Positions 6,169 to 8,231 of a stretch of DNA of 8,231 nt are shown in pieces (position 1 is the stretch's first letter; each line of letters opens with the position of its first letter). The DNA lies in the NCBI GenBank assembly GCA_021802085.1, contig JAKAAZ010000162.1:1-8231 (forward strand), given 5' to 3'. The notes beneath the pieces are model-generated. The model was not told the origin of the DNA and searched no databases. It saw only the letters and a list, made by a program, of their open reading frames with translations. A program made the position numbers and the translations under genes. The DNA is from Acidobacteriota bacterium. Its GTDB lineage: Bacteria; Acidobacteriota; Terriglobia; Terriglobales; Acidobacteriaceae.

Positions 6169-6249
6169 CTACCTGCCTCGGGTTGCGTAGCGACCAGCAA
6201 AATTACAGCATTTGAGATCTGAACCGACGCCTTTTCATCCTACCTGCCT
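6169..6249 (-). repeat. Duplicated initiation-region sequence
   Basis: The 10-base sequence AGGCAGGTAG occurs twice on the minus strand (6249-6240 and 6178-6169). Both copies stand directly before an ATG, with one purine (G or A) between: the 11-codon ORF in one case and the pseudo-receiver in the other. The sequence between the copies is otherwise unrelated. Confidence 0.4.
6203..6238 (-). CDS. Possible 11-residue leader peptide upstream of the pseudo-receiver
   Basis: ATG at 6238 opens MKRRRFRSQML and stops at TAA (6203-6205), 35 bases before the pseudo-receiver start. It is preceded by AGGCAGGTAGG, nearly identical to the initiation region of the pseudo-receiver. The peptide is strongly basic. 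It could be a translated leader that couples or attenuates the downstream gene, or a decayed duplicate start. Its length alone proves nothing. Confidence 0.25.
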   Translation of the reverse strand: MKRRRFRSQML

Positions 6250-6312
6250 ATCTTCAGATGCCAGCACTGTGGAGAGGGCGGCATGCAGTCGTGCGGAGAA
6301 TACTGCGATCCT

Positions 6313-7110
6313 TCAGGCGTTTTCGGCAACCACGGAATTGCGCAGCACTCCGAGGCCCTCGATCTCGATTTCCACCACATCGCCAGATTGCATGGGGCCA
6401 ACGCCCGCAGGCGTGCCGGTGGGAATCAAATCCCCGGGATTCAGCGTCATTGCGGCGGAGATGTAGCGCAAAAGTACGGCGATATCGAAGATGAAATCCC
6501 CGGTTGACCCGTGCTGCTTCACTTCGCCATTCAGCCGGGTAGTCACGTCGACCCCTGCGTTGGGATCGATGGCGTCGGAAACAAATGGGCCCACCGGGCA
6601 AAAGGTGTCAAAACCTTTGGCGCGCGACCACTGCCCGTCGGATTTTTGCAGATCGCGTGCTGTGACATCGTTGACGATGACGTAGCCGCGGATGTAGTGC
6701 CGAACATCTTCGTCGGCCCGCAGTTTGTGGCAGGCGCGAGCGATGACGATGCCAAGCTCGCCCTCGTAGTCCACCCGGTTTGAGATGGCGGGAAGACGAA
6801 TCGCGCCGCCCGGCGGCAGCAGAGAGGAGGGCGCCTTGAGAAAGAGCAGCGGTTCTTTCGGGGCTTCATTGCCCAGCTCGGCTGCATGTTCGCGGTAATT
6901 GCGGCCGATGCAGACAATCTTCGACGGCGTGACCGGCGCCAACAAGGTGAGCGACGAAAGCGGCCGCGGAGGAAATTCCTTGATCAACCGAACTGCGCTC
7001 CAGTCTTCCGGCGGTGCGGCAATCACGCGCTCCATCCACAACTCTCTCTGGCGCAAGCCTAGCTCGCCGTACTGCGGACCTTGTTCCGTTTGGAACCGAC
7101 AATACTGCAC
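6313..7110 (-). CDS. Fumarylacetoacetate hydrolase (FAH) family protein
   Basis: A 265-residue enzyme of the FAH superfamily, which cleaves or isomerises acylpyruvate-type C-C bonds using a divalent metal, in the cytoplasm. Seen: a short N-terminal domain (1-60), then KIVCIGRNYREHAAELG (64-80) with the catalytic-loop H75 and E78, metal ligands E116 and E118 in VDYEGELG, D148 in VNDVTARD, K165 in SRAKGFDTFCPVGP, and the family TGTPAGVG motif (231-238). The domain pattern matches the YcgM / HpcE-type 2-hydroxyhepta-2,4-dienedioate isomerase and fumarylpyruvate hydrolase branch; the exact substrate cannot be read from sequence. The start is GTG at 7110, seven bases after AGGAG. The frame is open to 7251, but that would overlap the upstream gene. 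An out-of-frame ATG at 7117 is a decoy. It lies 34 bases after the FN3 gene and is probably its operon partner. Confidence 0.9.
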   Translation of the reverse strand: MQYCRFQTEQGPQYGELGLRQRELWMERVIAAPPEDWSAVRLIKEFPPRPLSSLTLLAPVTPSKIVCIGRNYREHAAELGNEAPKEPLLFLKAPSSLLPPGGAIRLPAISNRVDYEGELGIVIARACHKLRADEDVRHYIRGYVIVNDVTARDLQKSDGQWSRAKGFDTFCPVGPFVSDAIDPNAGVDVTTRLNGEVKQHGSTGDFIFDIAVLLRYISAAMTLNPGDLIPTGTPAGVGPMQSGDVVEIEIEGLGVLRNSVVAENA

Positions 7111-7144
7111 AATGCATCTCCTTGTGGGTTGAATGCCGATGCTT

Positions 7145-8231
7145 CTAGGACGCCGGGACCGTGACTTCAATTTGCCGCGATCGGGCGCTTTCATTTCCGG
7201 ATGTGTCCACGGCTGTGACCGCATACGCGTAAGCATGGCCGGGTTGCACATCCGGGTCGCGGAAGGTGGGAGCGACGATGGGCGCAGTGTCTTGTGCGGG
7301 TGCGACCTGGTGCATCGTTTCGTTCAGAGTGACATCGCGGCGATAGACGCGATATTGCGCGAGGTCCGGCTCCGTATTGGCGGACCACGAGAGGTCGACT
7401 TCCGCGCGGCCGTTATTGATAGCCGCCGGCACAGGGACCGCAACGAGACGAGAGGGCGCGCGGGGCGGAAATGTATCCAGCGTCACGACGTTGACGGGTG
7501 GGCTGGGAACGCCGGCCACTTGAAGCGGGTGGGCATCCACTTGCCGCCGTACAACGCGGTTGACTGTATAGCTGTAGTGCCGGCCAAAGAGAACGCTGGA
7601 ATCCAGCGCGATTCCCGGATCGATGCCATCGGTCTTCTGGTCACGCGCGGGGAGGAGACCGACCCGCAGTTCTTGCTGTACCGGCTCGACGGTCCTGGGC
7701 AGCGGGCTGGGATTTTTCGCCTTGGCGTTCGCGGCAGTCGCGGGAGGCGCTACGAGAGTTCGTACGATCTCGATGCTGGTTCCCGCAGGTGGGCTGGCAA
7801 CTGGCTGCCAGCGCAGCACCACGCCCCGCTCGACCACTTGCAGCGAAAGATTTTCTACGGGCGGCGGCGCTTCGCCAGCCAGAACCACGGCGACATTGGA
7901 CGGGCCCGCGGTTCTGCCATGCTTGTTGATGCCGAAGATGCTATACCGGAGAGGTTGGAGCGGACCTGCCGTCAATGCCGCAGGCAGCGCATCGGTAAAG
8001 TGCGCTGGTTTCCCAGGAGCGGCGGAAGTGGTTGCAATGGTCTGGCAGGGAGCGGCCTGCTGCTGGCGGCAAATGCGGAACTGCACCATTCCCTTGAGCT
8101 TCATCCGGTCGGTGTTTTCCTCGGGTGAGTTCCATTGCAGGCTTACCTGATTGCCGGTGCGACTCGCCGTCAGGTCCGTGATCGGCTTAGGTAACTGGAG
8201 GGATGGAGGCTGCGGGCCGGCGACCATGCCG
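7145..8231 (-). CDS. Fibronectin type III repeat protein, probable lipoprotein, N-terminus outside window
   Basis: At least 361 residues are visible; the frame is open across the right edge. Numbering from the Met at 8227, three FN3-like domains lie at about 14-118, 122-252 and 255-358. Each has the first-half Trp (W32 in SLQW, W140 in LRW, W281 in LSW) and a closing Tyr strand (RYSIFGIN, HYSYTVNR, YAYAVTAVDTSGNES). A Pro-rich opening (GPQPPSLQLPKP) precedes the first domain. A Gly and the incomplete codon NNC lie upstream, which fits C-G-M, so a lipobox Cys may sit just outside the window; that is inference. FN3 modules mediate binding at the cell surface or in the periplasm. In Acidobacteriota, lipoproteins that begin after Cys with a Pro-rich LPxP stretch are familiar from memory. 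It ends 34 bases before the FAH-family gene and is probably co-transcribed with it. Confidence 0.8.
   Translation of the reverse strand, partial: GMVAGPQPPSLQLPKPITDLTASRTGNQVSLQWNSPEENTDRMKLKGMVQFRICRQQQAAPCQTIATTSAAPGKPAHFTDALPAALTAGPLQPLRYSIFGINKHGRTAGPSNVAVVLAGEAPPPVENLSLQVVERGVVLRWQPVASPPAGTSIEIVRTLVAPPATAANAKAKNPSPLPRTVEPVQQELRVGLLPARDQKTDGIDPGIALDSSVLFGRHYSYTVNRVVRRQVDAHPLQVAGVPSPPVNVVTLDTFPPRAPSRLVAVPVPAAINNGRAEVDLSWSANTEPDLAQYRVYRRDVTLNETMHQVAPAQDTAPIVAPTFRDPDVQPGHAYAYAVTAVDTSGNESARSRQIEVTVPAS

Noticed and set aside
6866..7117. ATG at 7117 as an alternative gene start near AGGAG
   Set aside because: It opens a different frame without FAH homology. The GTG at 7110 has proper spacing and the correct frame.
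7133..8128. 331-codon plus-strand open frame
   Set aside because: Antisense to the FN3 protein; Arg/Gly-rich composition typical of a high-GC shadow frame.
1..8231. CRISPR array, tRNA, rRNA, toxin-antitoxin or phage genes
   Set aside because: No regularly spaced repeats, cloverleaf candidates or recognisable products of these classes were seen on either strand.

Overview
The window looks like chromosomal DNA from an Acidobacteriota genome (Terriglobia/Koribacter-like). This rests on the moderately high GC, on a conserved hypothetical protein (3465-4031) resembling ones I recall only from that group, and above all on dispersed intergenic repeats that read as VILSEAKDL / HPERSEGSRG-type spurious peptides, which litter those genomes. 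The assignment is from memory of families and has not been searched.

Layout. 1-579 (minus) is a decayed or frameshifted gene for an unrecognised membrane protein. It begins at a TTG with a good Shine-Dalgarno and runs off the left edge; its protein-like sequence jumps frame three times. A 239-base divergent intergenic region (580-818) carries two inverted-repeat structures. 819-2945 (plus) encodes a 708-residue REC-PAS-GGDEF-EAL protein of cyclic di-GMP turnover, with both catalytic domains intact by motif. Between it and the convergent next gene lies a frameshifted relic of an IS21-type IstA transposase (3051-3316, minus).

From 3465 to the right edge every intact gene is on the minus strand. 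In transcription order from the right these are: a fibronectin type III repeat protein, probably a surface lipoprotein (7145 to beyond 8231); a fumarylacetoacetate-hydrolase family enzyme (6313-7110), 34 bases downstream and almost certainly co-transcribed; a stand-alone degenerate receiver protein (5808-6167), preceded by a possible 11-codon leader ORF; transaldolase (4426-5439), with a long 5' region and a GC-rich hairpin after its stop; and the conserved hypothetical protein (3465-4031). The 365-base and 394-base gaps around transaldolase hold dispersed repeats and no genes.

Working together: the FN3 protein and FAH enzyme form a likely two-gene unit. The pseudo-receiver may belong to the same transcript, 145 bases on. 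Transaldolase is a housekeeping pentose-phosphate gene that probably has its own promoter. The GGDEF-EAL gene stands alone. I see no CRISPR array, tRNA, rRNA, phage module or defence island. The most interesting items are the phospho-site-less receiver with its duplicated initiation region, the atypical receiver pocket of the GGDEF-EAL protein, the multiply frameshifted left-edge gene, and the IS21 relic.
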